A DNA stretch of 64,000 nt from NCBI RefSeq assembly GCF_016597725.1, contig NZ_VCGY01000001.1, forward strand, positions 620,001 through 684,000, in the 5' to 3' direction. Under the pieces are notes generated by a model that had not been told where the DNA came from, ran no database searches, and saw nothing but the letters and a program-made list of their open reading frames with translations. Each line of letters starts with the position of its first letter. The stretch's first letter is position 1. The stretch comes from Marinobacter sp. 1-4A (GTDB lineage: Bacteria > Pseudomonadota > Gammaproteobacteria > Pseudomonadales > Oleiphilaceae). Position numbers and translations under genes: made by a program. Positions 37,741 through 48,200 of this stretch are shown here, in pieces.

Positions 37741-38640
37741 TCAAAACAGCTTAGTACCCATATCCACCTGATGAGTACGCAGGCGATCAATACCACCGCT
37801 GGTGAGGTTGGTAAGATCAACCGTCATATTCGTTGGCAGGTTAATGAATACACCCTTGCCAACATCGATAACGTTTGCCCCATCAATGGATTGCCACTCC
37901 ATATTATCGTCTCGCTGGAAGCCGATAAAAAAACCATCGGTGAAACCAATTGTGCCATCACCCGCACCCGTATCCTCACCCACCGTTATAGACCTGAGGT
38001 TGGTTAGCGGAGCGCAGTTGGCCAAGGCGCCATCAACATTACAACCTGCCGCTTGACCGGGACTGTTGGGCGCAAGGCCGATGTGAGTGGCGCGCTTGTT
38101 TGTTGCAGCTCCGCCAACACCGTCAAACAACATAGCGTCGTATACTTCGCCGAAATACTCGACTTTCATACCAATGTTGCCACTAAAACTTGTGGTATGA
38201 GATGAAACCGACCCCCGGGCTTGTTCAAAGCCCATGCGAAATCCGGCCAGTCCGGCACCATCTTCAGCCAGTTCGATATATGGCTTGCGAGCTTCAAAAG
38301 GTATGGCGTCACCCTCGTTGTAGGTTACGCCGTTAAATTGCTCACCATCAGCCCGCGCAATGTGGCCAAGGGCTAAGTGTTGAGCGGAAAAATCGGTACC
38401 GCCATCAATTTGGCCAATCTGAACATCATCGATGTTTACACGGGTGTCTACATCCATACCCAGAGTCATGCGGGTATATTCATGACTTGTACCGTTAATA
38501 TTCTGGACTTGCATAAACGCCTGCCCTGTCACATCTCCCATCGCCGACTCGGAGATGGGCGTTAGTTCAGCTTTGGCAACAGGCGCAATACCTACGCAGA
38601 ACGCAATGAGGGAGGCGTATCCAGACGCGATATGTCTCAT
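37741..38640 (-). CDS. Secreted DUF6160-like protein (putative surface/pilin-like protein)
   Basis: A 299-residue protein with a signal peptide at about 1-24 (cleavage after PVAKA). The mature start ELTPISESAMGDVTGQAFMQV carries the [ED]x[MLS]xDVTGQA motif typical of DUF6160-like exported proteins of Marinobacter and Pseudomonas. The rest is Gly/Asp/Asn-rich and predicted mostly beta-strand, with no catalytic motif; it ends in TKLF. The function is unknown. It lies 48 bp upstream of sbcB on the same strand, with an AT-rich 283-bp gap before it. Confidence 0.6.
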   Translation of the reverse strand: MRHIASGYASLIAFCVGIAPVAKAELTPISESAMGDVTGQAFMQVQNINGTSHEYTRMTLGMDVDTRVNIDDVQIGQIDGGTDFSAQHLALGHIARADGEQFNGVTYNEGDAIPFEARKPYIELAEDGAGLAGFRMGFEQARGSVSSHTTSFSGNIGMKVEYFGEVYDAMLFDGVGGAATNKRATHIGLAPNSPGQAAGCNVDGALANCAPLTNLRSITVGEDTGAGDGTIGFTDGFFIGFQRDDNMEWQSIDGANVIDVGKGVFINLPTNMTVDLTNLTSGGIDRLRTHQVDMGTKLF

Positions 38641-38878
38641 AACACAGTCTCAAGAATAGAGTTTAAGTGCCAACGTAAGTGGACTACGGCACGCAAGAGG
38701 TTTTTCTTGCATTCCTCACTTAATTTTTATTTTCATTGACTACACTGACACTATAATTGAGACAACTCGGGCTATAGAGTGAGCTCAGTCACAAACCAGA
38801 ATAACAAATGGTTACAGTATTCATTTTTGCCGAGCCAACCTATTAAGGTGTCGTCTATATGTACATATATTGTTCTAA

Positions 38879-38887
38879 TGCTATAAT
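38879..38887 (+). promoter_or_regulatory. Extended -10 promoter for the REC-CheC gene
   Basis: TGCTATAAT (TGn then a perfect TATAAT at 38882-38887) lies 37 bp before the ATG. No good -35 is present, which extended -10 promoters can dispense with. The surrounding 283-bp gap 38641-38923 is AT-rich and shows no gene; an MvaT-type silencer encoded nearby could bind such DNA. Confidence 0.45.
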
Positions 38888-38923
38888 TGCGGAAACACTT
38901 ACCACCCCCGCCTGGCTACAAAC

Positions 38924-39955
38924 ATGACCACCCGCATTCTTATCTGCGACGACTCCACACTTGCCAGAAAACAAATGGCCCGTGCCCTACCCTCCGGCCT
39001 TGCCGAAACAATCTTGTTCGCAAATGACGGCCGGGAAGCACTGGAGAAGCTGCGGGCGGGCAAGGCAGACCTGATGTTTCTGGACCTCAACATGCCAGAG
39101 ATGGACGGCTATCAAGTATTGGAGCATGTACGGGCGGAAGATCTGCCGGTAATGACCATTGTGGTTTCCGGCGATATACAGCCCGAAGCGCGAGAACGGG
39201 TACGTAAGCTTGGTGCTATTGATTTCATAAAAAAGCCCACAGACATGGCGCTCGTTCTCAGCCTGCTTGCGGAATACGGTTTCTACCGACCGGGCGATCT
39301 CGAAAACGCCGCGCTGAAGGATAGCGAACTCACTCCAGACGACCATTTTCCGTCCCATGAAATATCGGTTTCTTTGAGCGACTACCTACAAGAAATCGCC
39401 AACGTAGCCATGGGTCGCTCTTCTGATCTACTTGCCCGGTTGCTGCGGGTGTTTGTTAAACAGCCCATTCCAAAAGTTGCCTTTATTGCCAATTCCGAAC
39501 TTCACATGGCCATTTCTGCAGCCAACGACAGCGAAACCTACTCAGCTGTCTGCCAAGGCTTCACCGGAGCTGGTATCGCTGGCGAGGCGTTACTCCTGTT
39601 TGCAGATGCCAGCTTTCACGAAATGGCCGAACTGCTTCACTACGAAACCTTTGAGAACGAATCTGTCAACGTAGAAGTGTTGATGGACATGTCTAGCATT
39701 CTATTCGGAGCCTTCCTCAATGGTATCGGGGATCAATTGGATCTCAAGCTAGGCCTAGGCCATCCAAGCGTACTTGGCCAGCACCGCCAAATTACGGATC
39801 TACTTGAGCACCAAAGTTCTCGCGATGAACAACTCCTGTGTATTGAAATCAGCTACGCTCTGGAGGATCGCAATATACAGTGCGATATGTTGGTGCTGCT
39901 CACAGAAGACTCAGTACCCTTTCTAGAAAACCGTCTTCAATACCTGGTGGACTGA
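38924..39955 (+). CDS. Response regulator with CheC-type phosphatase domain
   Basis: A 343-residue protein. The receiver domain (about 3-120) has the acidic DDS pair, phospho-acceptor Asp in LMFLDLNMPEMDG, and Lys in FIKKPT. The C-terminal domain (about 150-340) resembles CheC/CheX: LQEIANVAMGRSSDLLARLL (ExxN) and a second MDMSSILFGAFLNGIGDQL segment (D/SxxxxxxN). CheC domains dephosphorylate response regulators, so the protein could self-reset or act on a partner. It is followed 3 bp later by a PAS-GGDEF diguanylate cyclase, so the pair likely forms one circuit. Confidence 0.85.
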   Translation: MTTRILICDDSTLARKQMARALPSGLAETILFANDGREALEKLRAGKADLMFLDLNMPEMDGYQVLEHVRAEDLPVMTIVVSGDIQPEARERVRKLGAIDFIKKPTDMALVLSLLAEYGFYRPGDLENAALKDSELTPDDHFPSHEISVSLSDYLQEIANVAMGRSSDLLARLLRVFVKQPIPKVAFIANSELHMAISAANDSETYSAVCQGFTGAGIAGEALLLFADASFHEMAELLHYETFENESVNVEVLMDMSSILFGAFLNGIGDQLDLKLGLGHPSVLGQHRQITDLLEHQSSRDEQLLCIEISYALEDRNIQCDMLVLLTEDSVPFLENRLQYLVD

Positions 39956-39958
39956 CCC

Positions 39959-40915
39959 ATGGCCATAAACGAACTCGAAGCACAATCCTTCCACTGGCTG
40001 GTAGATATGCTTGAATCCGTTGAGGTGGGCCTAGTTGTGCTAGATCTCGACTTCAAAGTGCAAGCGTGGAACGGTTTCATGGAAAACCACAGCGGAATTA
40101 CGGCTAGCAAGATTCGTAATCAGAGCATCTTTGAGATCTTCCCCGACATCCCGCAAGCCTGGCTAACCCGTAAAGTAGATGCCGTCGCATTACTCAACAC
40201 CCGGGCATTCATCTCCTGGGAGCAACGACCCTACTTGTTCCGGTTTCGCAGCACGCGCCCCATCACCGGCACTGAAGCTTACATGTTCCAGAACCTCACC
40301 ATCAGCCCACTCGCCGGCAGTACCGGGCAGGTGGAGAAAATATGCGTCATGGTTTACGACGTAACCGATATTGCCACCGGCAAACGGGCTCTGGAGCGGG
40401 CAAACGAACAGCTTGCCAAACTCAGTATGACCGACAGATTAACCGGCCTGCTCAATCGGGGCACGTGGGAAAATCTGGTGGACGCGGAGTTTGAACGCTT
40501 CCGGCGCTATGGCCATATAACCAGCCTTGTAATGTTCGATATAGATTTCTTTAAAAAAGTAAACGACAACCACGGCCATCTGGCCGGAGATGAGGTGATC
40601 AAACACACAGCAGCAACCGCTAAAAGCAGTTTGAGACAATCTGACAGCATTGGCCGTTATGGTGGAGAGGAGTTCGGTATTATATTACCGGAAACCGATG
40701 CCAAAGGAGCTCGCATTATATGTGAGCGAATACGGGAAAGTATCGAAAAAAGCGTGGTTCAAACCAGTGTGGCACCGATAAACTACACAATAAGTGTGGG
40801 TATCTCGCAACTCACAGGCAGTGTAGAGAATCACATGAGCTGGATGCAGCAGGCAGATGAAGCTCTATACACAGCGAAAAAGAGCGGAAGAAACTGTGTT
40901 GTCGTATTTGAATGA
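39959..40915 (+). CDS. PAS-GGDEF diguanylate cyclase
   Basis: A 318-residue cytosolic protein with a PAS sensor domain (about 12-135; LESVEVGLVVLDLDFKVQAWNG) and an active-looking GGDEF domain (about 150-315). It has FDIDFFKKVNDNHGHLAGD and RYGGEEFGIIL, with the inhibitory-site RQSD exactly five residues upstream. The signature is GGEEF, a normal active variant. It makes c-di-GMP from two GTP. Translationally near-coupled to the REC-CheC gene upstream. No transmembrane segment was seen. Confidence 0.93.
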   Translation: MAINELEAQSFHWLVDMLESVEVGLVVLDLDFKVQAWNGFMENHSGITASKIRNQSIFEIFPDIPQAWLTRKVDAVALLNTRAFISWEQRPYLFRFRSTRPITGTEAYMFQNLTISPLAGSTGQVEKICVMVYDVTDIATGKRALERANEQLAKLSMTDRLTGLLNRGTWENLVDAEFERFRRYGHITSLVMFDIDFFKKVNDNHGHLAGDEVIKHTAATAKSSLRQSDSIGRYGGEEFGIILPETDAKGARIICERIRESIEKSVVQTSVAPINYTISVGISQLTGSVENHMSWMQQADEALYTAKKSGRNCVVVFE

Positions 40916-40945
40916 CCTGTAATCCGCCAACACTGCAAAACACCC

Positions 40946-40988
40946 AAAAAAAAGGGCCGAATGACTATTAATTCATCCGGCCCTTTTT
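40946..40988. terminator. Bidirectional terminator
   Basis: Stem AAAGGGCCG (40951-40959) pairs with CGGCCCTTT (40978-40986) across an 18-base loop that itself contains a GAATGA/TTCAT pairing. T tract on the plus side, A tract (40946-40953) on the other. It ends the REC-CheC/diguanylate cyclase transcript and the convergent mvaT transcript. Confidence 0.85.
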
Positions 40989-41001
40989 AATCTCTGGCTA
41001 A

Positions 41002-41370
41002 TCAGTCTTGCTGCCAGCTCTGTACTGCTTCCTTGCCGTGCTTTTGGCGCCACTCATTCAGAACCTTATGGTTGCCACCGCGAGTTTGGACCTCTTCACC
41101 GGTGTGCGGGTTCTTATAGGTTTTCAAAGGGCGCTTGGCACGAGTGCTCGAGCCACCTTCAGCCTTTGCTCCAGCAATGGAGGGGTCAATCGCTGCGAGA
41201 ATCTGAAGCACATGCTTCGGAGACTTATCGTATTCAGCCATCAACTCACGAATGCTGTTCTCAAACGCCAGCTCACTCTTCAGAGCCTGATCTTGCTCCA
41301 GCTGGTTGATCTCGGCCGCAAGCTTTTCCATAAGCTGCTTCTTCTGGTAGTAATCGTTAATCTTTGCCAT
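41002..41370 (-). CDS. mvaT: MvaT/H-NS family nucleoid silencer
   Basis: A 122-residue xenogeneic silencer of the MvaT type. The start ATG 41370 (MAKINDYYQKKQLMEKLAAEINQLEQ) is chosen over an upstream in-frame ATG because the family begins MAKIN and an AAGG precedes it. Residues 1-60 form the coiled-coil oligomerisation helix. Residues about 85-122 form the AT-hook-like DNA-binding domain with LKTYKNPHTGEEVQTRGGNHKVLNEW. MvaT proteins bind AT-rich horizontally acquired DNA; its nearness to surface-glycan genes may matter for their control. Confidence 0.93.
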   Translation of the reverse strand: MAKINDYYQKKQLMEKLAAEINQLEQDQALKSELAFENSIRELMAEYDKSPKHVLQILAAIDPSIAGAKAEGGSSTRAKRPLKTYKNPHTGEEVQTRGGNHKVLNEWRQKHGKEAVQSWQQD

Positions 41371-41554
41371 GGAATTAAAACCTTGTCTCATCGGTGGGTT
41401 CTAAAACTTAAACCGCGTTAAACGGCCTAAGGGCTTGCTCAAAACCACCGAAATAATAAGGCATCGAATTATATATGGCAAAGATTATTCATTTAAGAGT
41501 ATTTAATTAACCAATGTAGAAAGTTAGATACTCCATACTGCATACGTCTTATGT

Positions 41555-42655
<1,101 letters not shown>

Positions 42656-42807
42656 TCAGAGAGCTTTTGGCTGAAGTTAAAAGCCACAAAATAGTTTGAA
42701 TGCTGCAGGTAACGCGCAAACGCGGGAGTTTACCACTGCCGCTATATAAAGGCATCCGTATACGCCCTTAGGAAGCTACCCGGTGCACCTTAACTAGGAT
42801 TAATTAA

Positions 42808-43956
42808 CTAGGATTCATTACCTACCGCACGCCCCGCCGCCTCGTAAACAGTAAGCGTTTGTCGAGCGGTTTCCTGCCAACAATATCGGAAAGGCTCGAC
42901 CGACTCAGGCAGCGTGAGCAACGCCTGATGCAAACCCTCCGGGAGTTCATCCGGGTGAACGAGGCAAGCTTGATCCCCGGCAACTTCCGCCATGGCACCG
43001 TAACTGGTGGTTAGTATTGGCGTACCACAGGCTCTGGCTTCAGCAATGGGTAAACCAAAACCTTCGTAAAACGATGGGTAGGCAAACAGGCGCGCACCAC
43101 ACAGCAGGCTAGCCAAATCGCGCCTTGGTACACGGCCTATTAACATGACTCGACCATTTGCATCCTGTTCCTTCAGCAAGGCTTGAAGTTCGTCATTTTT
43201 CCAACCAGCGCCTCCCACCAATACAAGCGGCATCTCCGCCTGAAGCGCGGAAGGCAGTTTTCGATAGGCCCGCACAAGCCCCGCAAGATTTTTTCGAGGC
43301 TCCAGAGTGGCTATGGATAAAATGTAAGATTTGAAAGGCAAATCGTAATGAGACAGCACAGAGCGAACCGTCTCCGTATCTTCCTGCGCAAGAGATTCCT
43401 CAACCCCCAAGTGAACGGGGAAAACTTTGTTTTCGGCGTTCGGAAAATAATCCAAGATCTCATCAGCGGTGAAACGGCTATCCGCAATAATCGCCGCAGC
43501 GTTATTCACCGCAGCAGGAAGGTATCGCTCTAAAAATCGCACCCGCTCTGGTGGGTGATACTCAGGGTGGCGTAAATGCGATAAATCATGAATGGTCAAA
43601 ACGGTTTTGCCAGAGAAAGGGAAAGGAACAAAGTTGGGCTCGTGGTAGATCTCAGCCCCCACGGCCGCACGAGCAGAACGTCGATCCCGAAAACACTGCC
43701 TCAAAGGATAAGCGCCCGGCACTGAACGCAACCAAGGCTTCAAGCGGGCAATAAAGCCCGGCGCGCTTGATACATTCGCTTCACCCGGATCTTTCAGTAA
43801 CGCCTGAAGCTCCGCACCTTCCAAACGCTGGCCATTGAACACGCCGAAAACGTTCACCTTGGATTGCTCAAGCAACGCCCTAGTAAGGTGTTCTGTGTAA
43901 TACCCAATCCCTGTTCTTGGGGCTACAAGTGAGTCCAAGCGAATGACAACGTTCAC
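42808..43956 (-). CDS. GT4 family glycosyltransferase (mannosyl/rhamnosyl type)
   Basis: A 382-residue retaining glycosyltransferase of family GT4. The N-terminal Rossmann acceptor domain (about 1-180) has RTGIGYYTEHL and HDLSHLRHPEYHPPERV. The C-terminal donor domain has ILSIATLEPRKNL, LVGGAGWKN and the EX7E-type PSFYEGFGLPIAEARACGTPIL. The pattern resembles WbpY/WbdA-like enzymes that build D-rhamnose or mannose homopolymers. It overlaps the next GT4 gene by 4 bp. Start ATG 43956. Confidence 0.88.
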   Translation of the reverse strand: MNVVIRLDSLVAPRTGIGYYTEHLTRALLEQSKVNVFGVFNGQRLEGAELQALLKDPGEANVSSAPGFIARLKPWLRSVPGAYPLRQCFRDRRSARAAVGAEIYHEPNFVPFPFSGKTVLTIHDLSHLRHPEYHPPERVRFLERYLPAAVNNAAAIIADSRFTADEILDYFPNAENKVFPVHLGVEESLAQEDTETVRSVLSHYDLPFKSYILSIATLEPRKNLAGLVRAYRKLPSALQAEMPLVLVGGAGWKNDELQALLKEQDANGRVMLIGRVPRRDLASLLCGARLFAYPSFYEGFGLPIAEARACGTPILTTSYGAMAEVAGDQACLVHPDELPEGLHQALLTLPESVEPFRYCWQETARQTLTVYEAAGRAVGNES

Positions 43957-45128
43957 TCACCCACCTTTACTGTTGATTTTTCTGAACCGAATAACGGTGG
44001 GGACACCAACGATTGGTATACGCGAGTGTACTCTGTACCCACTCGCTCACCGGAAAAAACGCTATCCAGCCTCAAGCGCCCTGCCTTTCCAAAGCGCTCC
44101 GACAGTTCATGGTCATCATCAAGTTGGCGCATGGCTTCTGCCAAAGCCTCAGGGTCTTCAGGTGGGATCACAACACCCGTTTCGCCGTGTTTGTTAACGA
44201 AGCTTGTACCCGTACCAATATCGCAGCTAATGAGCGCACGAGAATAGAGCTGCCCCTCAAGCAAGGTGACACCAAACGCTTCCGAACGAAGAAATGAAGG
44301 AAAAACCACAGCGCGACAAAGTGTGTATAAAGCAGCCCTTACCTCATCGGCTACGAACCCAGCAAACACCACACTGGCGCAACCCAATTCCTGCGCGCGC
44401 TTTCGCAGCCACTCCTCTTCTGGCCCAGCTCCCGCAATCACAACCGGCAAGCCCGATTTCGCCGCTGCCTCCAATAAGGTGTGCAGGCCTTTGTAATAAC
44501 GCAAAACACCCACAAACAGGAAAAAACCTTCTCCGTAGGTTTCACGCACAGAATCAAGCGTACTACCCTGCACCGGCTCATAGGTGTCAGGGCTGAGACC
44601 AAGAGGGATAACCTCACACTTTGCAGCCAACTTCTGCAAAACCGGGCTGCTCGCCATGTAATCAGGAGATGTTGCAATAACTCTCTGCACTTGGGAGAAA
44701 AACCAAGTGCGCAGGGGACGGTACGCTTGCTCTAGGTATCGTTGGCGCAGGATATCGGAGTGATAGGTAATTACCACAGGCTTATCGATTGCAGAAAGCA
44801 CGTGCACAAGATCAGCAAACGGCCATGGGTAGTGAATATGTATAACATCGGCCCACTGAGCATGCTCCCGATAAAGCCGAAAAAGCGCCAACCCCATGGA
44901 GCAAGACGCTGGCTCCCACTGCAAAGGTGCCCGTATGACTGTCGCCTCAGGCCGTTCAACAACGTCTACTTGATCTACGCGCGCCAGTGTTAGCACTCTG
45001 TGGCTCACACCGTGCTCACCTGTAGCAATGCAAATCTGCCGGATCGCTTCTTCTACGCCGCCTTGAGACTCGGGCATATAGGTGCGATAAAACTGCAGCA
45101 CATTCAAAGACGACATCTCCCCCGACAC
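43953..45128 (-). CDS. GT4 family glycosyltransferase
   Basis: A 391-residue GT4 enzyme. The N-terminal part has YRTYMPESQGGVEEAIRQI and HIHYPWPFADLVHVL, followed by HSDILRQRYLE. The donor domain has LFVGVLRYYKGLHTLLEAA, IAGAGPEEEWL and the EX7E region SFLRSEAFGVTLLEGQLYSRALIS. The start GTG 45128 has AGGG seven bases upstream; an in-frame ATG four codons later (45116) is an alternative. With 42808 it forms a two-gene minus-strand unit divergent from the 1203-residue fusion gene. WbpZ-like initiating or adapter mannosyl/rhamnosyl transfer is plausible. Confidence 0.87.
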   Translation of the reverse strand: MSGEMSSLNVLQFYRTYMPESQGGVEEAIRQICIATGEHGVSHRVLTLARVDQVDVVERPEATVIRAPLQWEPASCSMGLALFRLYREHAQWADVIHIHYPWPFADLVHVLSAIDKPVVITYHSDILRQRYLEQAYRPLRTWFFSQVQRVIATSPDYMASSPVLQKLAAKCEVIPLGLSPDTYEPVQGSTLDSVRETYGEGFFLFVGVLRYYKGLHTLLEAAAKSGLPVVIAGAGPEEEWLRKRAQELGCASVVFAGFVADEVRAALYTLCRAVVFPSFLRSEAFGVTLLEGQLYSRALISCDIGTGTSFVNKHGETGVVIPPEDPEALAEAMRQLDDDHELSERFGKAGRLRLDSVFSGERVGTEYTRVYQSLVSPPLFGSEKSTVKVGE

Positions 45129-45232
45129 TAAGCGACCCTGTAACTGTTAAAACCAGCACCATAAAAAAAGTGCGGCGATAATAGCACAGGATCAGCCGCC
45201 CTCTCATTGCGGCATACCGCTAGCCATTCTCC

Positions 45233-45249
45233 CACTGTCTAGAACAGTG
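45233..45249. promoter_or_regulatory. 17-bp perfect palindrome in the divergent promoter region
   Basis: CACTGT-CTAGA-ACAGTG is a perfect 6-bp inverted repeat with a 5-base centre, midway in the 171-bp gap between two divergent glycan transcription units, followed by TTGACG at 45256. It may be a repressor or activator site. The spacing does not fit LexA (CTG-N10-CAG). The regulator is unknown. Confidence 0.45.
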
Positions 45250-45299
45250 ATACCATTGACGGTTTTTAAACGTTACCGCATTTAACGACTGGATAATCC

Positions 45300-48200
45300 A
45301 TGACCAAAGGTTTCTACCAGAGCTTCGAGAACCTCCACAGAGGCAGCGAGGAAGAAGTCGCGAGTCGTCTTGAGGCTTACCAGCCCCTACTCGACACGCT
45401 TCACGAAATTCTTCCCGAAGCACCCGTTCTGGATCTAGGCTGCGGCCGCGGCGAATGGCTGAGCGCGCTCGAAAAGACAGGCTTTCAGCCGGAAGGGGTC
45501 GACACAGATCCTGACATGCTGGCAGACTGCCAGAGCAAGAACCTAATCGCACACGACAGCGATGCATTGGCCTTTCTCCGTAAAGCGCCGGATAACCATT
45601 ACGGGATAGTGTCGGCCTTTCATTTTGTTGAACACATACCGTTTGACGATCTAAAAAGCCTTATAGAAGAAGCCTACCGAGCCTTGCAACCGGGTGGCTT
45701 ACTGATACTGGAAACCCCAAACCCCGAAAACCCGATTATCGGTGCCTGTTATTTTTACATGGACCCAACCCATGTAAAGCCCTTGCCACCGGGGCTATTA
45801 CAGTTTGTGGCAGACTATAGCGGTTTTCAGCCGAGCTGTGTTTGGCGCTTGAGTGAAGCAAAAGGGCTGCGCAACCAAGCACCCTCGCTAGACACCGTGC
45901 TCAAAGAGTCCAGCCCTGATTACGCCGTGATCGCCCAAAAACCGGGGCACGATGAGGCCAGCACGCATCTACAGCCTATTTTCAAAGAAGTTAAAGGCAT
46001 CACCCTAAGCGAGCTTGCAAGGCGTTACGACAACCACCATCAGGAAACGGCAGACCACCTTGAGCGCACCATTCACGCCGAAGTTGAACATATGGGCGCA
46101 AAGCTCACTCAAGACCTTGTTCGACTAAACACGGAAAGACAAGCTCTCTCAGAAGCCGTTGCAAAGCAACAACGCGCCTTACAAGACGCGTTGCGAAGTG
46201 AGTTCCACAGTGTGCTGCGCGGTGTTACCGAAGAATACAAAGCAAAGATCGCACAACAAGAAGCCCTGCTACTCGATACCAGAAAACTACAGGCTACCCA
46301 CGACGAAAAAATCCGCTCGCTGGCGATTTTCACCCGAATTCTCGTACCAATAAGCCGCCTGATAACGGGCAGCAACAATCGCCTGACTCAAGCCCGCAGA
46401 GCAAGCCAAAACGGCATCTTTTACCAGTGGCAGTTGATTAAACTGCTCAAACTACTGGGCCTTACCAACCTTGCAAAGGCGCGAGCAGAACGTATTGGCC
46501 TCACCTTACAAGGCGCGCCAATCAAAGCGTCGCACCCGGCCACCTCTGGCGTAAACGAGTACTCGACTAGGGGCCCCTTGCAGCACATTCAGCAAGCGCT
46601 GATTCGAGTGCTAAGTTATGACAAAAACACCGAACATAGCCATCAAACAACCACTGACCACAACGCCGAACGAACCATCTGTATTGAAGGTCACTTCAGC
46701 GGCTCTTACAGCCTCGCGGCGGTGAACCGTGCTTTAGCTATGGCGCTGCTAAAAAACGAAAATACAACGCTGGCCTTGATCCCCCGAGAAGGCTCTCGAT
46801 CAACGCAGATTCACAACGCGCCAGCCAACGAGCTAGAGCGCCTACGCCCTCTAATCCAAACACCCCCGGTAAAAGCAGACATTGCCATTTACCACCACTT
46901 CCCGGTTATCGAAAACCCAGATGCCCAGCAAGGTACGCCCATACTCTTTTTCTTCTGGGAGGAATCTCTTGTACCAGAACAAACCATTGCGCAAATCAAC
47001 GAGCACTACTCGGGCGTAATCGTGACCAGTTGGGTTGTGAAAAAAGCGCTGATCGATTCGGGCTGCAACCAGCCTGTTGCGATAGTACCCCTGCCCATGG
47101 AAGACGATTTGAAAACACCACCAGGGCCCGCGCATGGAACACCATACCGCTTCCTGCATATCTCCTCCTGCTTCCCCAGAAAAGGCGCGGATGTTTTATT
47201 GGGCGCTTTTCGAGATCTACTGGAAAGCCATCAGGATATTGAGCTGGTGATCAAAACCTTCCCCAACCCTCATAACACAATAGAGGAGCAGATCAACGAG
47301 CAGATTCCAGAATCTTTGCAATCGCGGGTGCAATTAATTCTTGAGGATTACGATGACCAAAGCATGGATACCCTATACAGGTCTGCCCATGCCGTCGTAC
47401 TTCCAAGCCGTGGCGAAGGACTCAACTTGCCCGCTATAGAAGCTGCACGCTATGGGTTGCCCGTGATCACGACCGGCTACGGTGCGCACACCGATTTCCT
47501 CACTGGCAAGGGCGTGAAGTTCATCAACTATTCTTTTGCCCCCTCACAGAGCCATTTACAAACCCCCGGCTCACTGTGGGTAAACCCCGATGCCAAAGAC
47601 TTGCAAACTCAGTGCGAAGCGGTTCTAACCGAGCTGCGCTTGGGCACGGTGACCACAGAAGACACCCAGCAAGCTATTGCAAAGGCCTTCTTCAGCGAAA
47701 ACGCCCGAGAGCGTCTAACCAGCAGCTTGCAAAAGCTGACAGAGCTGGCGCCCGACACAAAAGAACGCTCGATTATCCTAATGAGCACTTGGGGTGAAGC
47801 CTGCGGTATCGCCGAATACAGCCGCTACCTAGCACAAGAACTGCTTGAGCAAGGCGCTTCTGTAGGCGTTTGGGCACCCAAACACCTCGCCAACCCAAGC
47901 CAAGCGCCATTGGCTAAACAACTGACCAGCTTGGAGTGCTGCTGGCAGCCGCAAAGCCACGACATGCCAGAAGCATTGGCCACCGCAGATGACACCGTGT
48001 GGGTTCAATACCACCCCGGCTTCTTTGCGCTGGATAGCCAGTTGGAAGAATCCATTGAAACGGCCACTCGCGCTGGCAAGCTGCGCTTTATAACCTTGCA
48101 CGCCACACTTCCGCTGCTGCAGCTACCCGAGCAAAGCCGCGAACAAGCGGCCAACACGCTGAACAAGTTCTACCGTGTTGTGGTGCACACCCCCTCAGAT

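Noticed and set aside
38641..38923. Hidden small gene in the AT-rich gap
   Set aside because: No frame with start, SD and family-like composition was found; only promoter-like elements are visible.
45108..45128. Possible ATG start (45116) for the second GT4 gene
   Set aside because: The GGGGGAG before it abuts the ATG, too close to act as an SD, while GTG 45128 has AGGG at normal spacing. It is kept only as an alternative.
45233..45249. LexA box
   Set aside because: LexA needs CTG and CAG ten bases apart; here they are seven apart.
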